From Bremia lactucae (Eukaryota; Oomycota; Peronosporomycetes; Peronosporales; Peronosporaceae): a stretch of DNA of 64,000 nucleotides. Both the position numbers and the translations under genes were made by a program. The notes beneath the pieces are model-generated. The model was given only the letters and a program-made list of their open reading frames with translations, did not search any database and was not told where the DNA came from. Shown one piece after another: positions 63,287-64,000 of the stretch (position 1 is its first letter; every line of letters starts with the position of its first letter). The DNA lies in contig NC_090615.1 of the NCBI RefSeq assembly GCF_004359215.1, positions 6,017,775 through 6,081,774 on the forward strand. Direction: 5' to 3'.

Positions 63287-64000
63287 ATGTCATATTGGTC
63301 TTCGAATCTGCTCAGTCACGAACAACTGAGCAGCATGAATCCTGAACACCGACGCGACTCGACCCCAAACGACAGTTGGGGTCATCAGACACTTCGAAGA
63401 GAGCATGCACCGCAGACCATGGATGACGACTTGAAGCCGTGGGGCTTGTACAGCCTTGAAGGCGCTCACCAACCTGAATCACTAGAGTCCATGAAGAATC
63501 TCTTCACACGATAGCGTAACGTTCGAGGCAAAGGAACGAATCACGCATACACTGAAGACGCACTGCAATGGTCTTGGTGTGCCTTCATCAGACGCTGGAA
63601 CGCGAGTCGACGTGAAGGGACATCCTTCACGTCCTGGATCGAGGGACGCGAAGATACTCATGGCGTCCACGCTATTGGCGACTTACGACGACGCGTATGT
63701 CATTTGACTCGTGATGAGTTCCACATGTGTTACGTCCATGTCCGTGAAGGGTGCCCACAGTGTTACGTGGAGAGACCGCGACCAATGCGGCAGGAATGGG
63801 ACGACATGGTGTGTGCACGGGGAATGTCCCAGCACATCCGACCATGGATCGGACGCTATGAGAGGAGCCTCTCAGAGCTCCAAGTATCTGTGTTGCGTCA
63901 CATGAGGGAGCGCCCTGTCGATCAATGGAGGCGTTCACGTAGCCGAGATTGTTTGTCTTACGACCACCGAGGTCGTTCTCGTAGTCGCTCTCGATCGTCA
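63287..64000 (+). pseudogene. Family-2 element gag-like ORF with one in-frame TAG, partial
   Basis: The frame from ATG 63287 runs to TAG at 63512-63514 and then stays open in the same frame to the window end. Before the stop: SYWSSNLLSHEQLSSMNPEH, LKPWGLYSLEGAH. After it: ALQWSWCAFIRRWN, RRRVCHLTRDEFHMCYVHV, CPQCYVERPRPM, an RS-rich stretch SRSRDCLSYDHRGRSRSRSR. The WCAFIRR segment recurs at 7081-7110. Position after an LTR suggests gag; the CxxC and RS-rich part could bind RNA. The TAG may be a mutation or a programmed readthrough site. Confidence 0.55.

Noticed and set aside
1..64000. CRISPR array or prokaryotic defence system
   Set aside because: No regularly spaced identical repeats with unique spacers. 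All genes are eukaryotic and several contain spliceosomal introns.

Overview
The window looks like a gene-sparse, transposon-rich stretch of an oomycete genome (Phytophthora or downy-mildew type). The evidence is: short spliceosomal introns (about 55-103 bp) with GT..AG borders; a Crinkler-type effector remnant; tandem secreted heme-thiolate peroxidases; a multi-membrane-span TKL kinase; Myb/SANT-like and FYVE proteins; oomycete-type initiator motifs (YTCATTYY); and many Ty3/gypsy, Copia, MULE and pogo remnants. No prokaryotic operons, CRISPR arrays or rRNA were seen. All exon borders were read by eye from splice sites and reading frame.

Layout. 1-1655 is the 3' end of a chromodomain Ty3/gypsy element with an antisense ORF and its 3' LTR. 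2150-12000 is a nest of broken gypsy elements in both orientations, cut by LTRs at 5755-6177 (minus) and 6488-6780 and folded around an inverted repeat at 7787-7984. 12682-19154 is an almost complete gypsy element flanked by the 5-bp direct repeat GACTG. 19532-26841 is a host-gene island: UPF0598 protein, RanBP2-finger/HECT ubiquitin ligase, AlkB-like dioxygenase, BED-finger/hAT-like protein. 27776-34560 holds transposon remnants: pogo-like, Copia with an embedded gypsy piece, and a spliced MULE. 35564-54932 is a second gene island: Sec63, a small unknown gene, PrimPol, a Myb/SANT protein, TatD nuclease, three tandem heme-thiolate peroxidases, a polytopic membrane TKL kinase and a very large FYVE protein. 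55200-64000 is again repeat-rich, with a frameshifted Crinkler N-terminus, gag fragments, a tRNA-like piece, a pogo-like ORF split by a solo LTR, and the 5' end of another LTR element running off the window.

How the genes relate. The host genes look like independent housekeeping or signalling genes. DNA maintenance is represented three times (AlkB, PrimPol, TatD), and the ER by Sec63 and possibly the membrane-anchored HECT ligase. The clearest local evolutionary unit is peroxidase plus kinase: a truncated copy of the kinase 5' end lies between peroxidase copies 1 and 2, so the array appears to have grown by segmental duplication that carried part of the neighbouring kinase.

Most novel-looking observations: (1) an antisense ORF between the chromodomain and the 3' LTR of the gypsy family, preserved in two copies; (2) the peroxidase/polytopic-kinase cluster with its duplication scar; (3) a possible N-terminal extension of PrimPol; (4) an intact single-exon BED/hAT-like protein that may be domesticated; (5) a SANT protein whose two repeats carry an intron at the same codon and phase.
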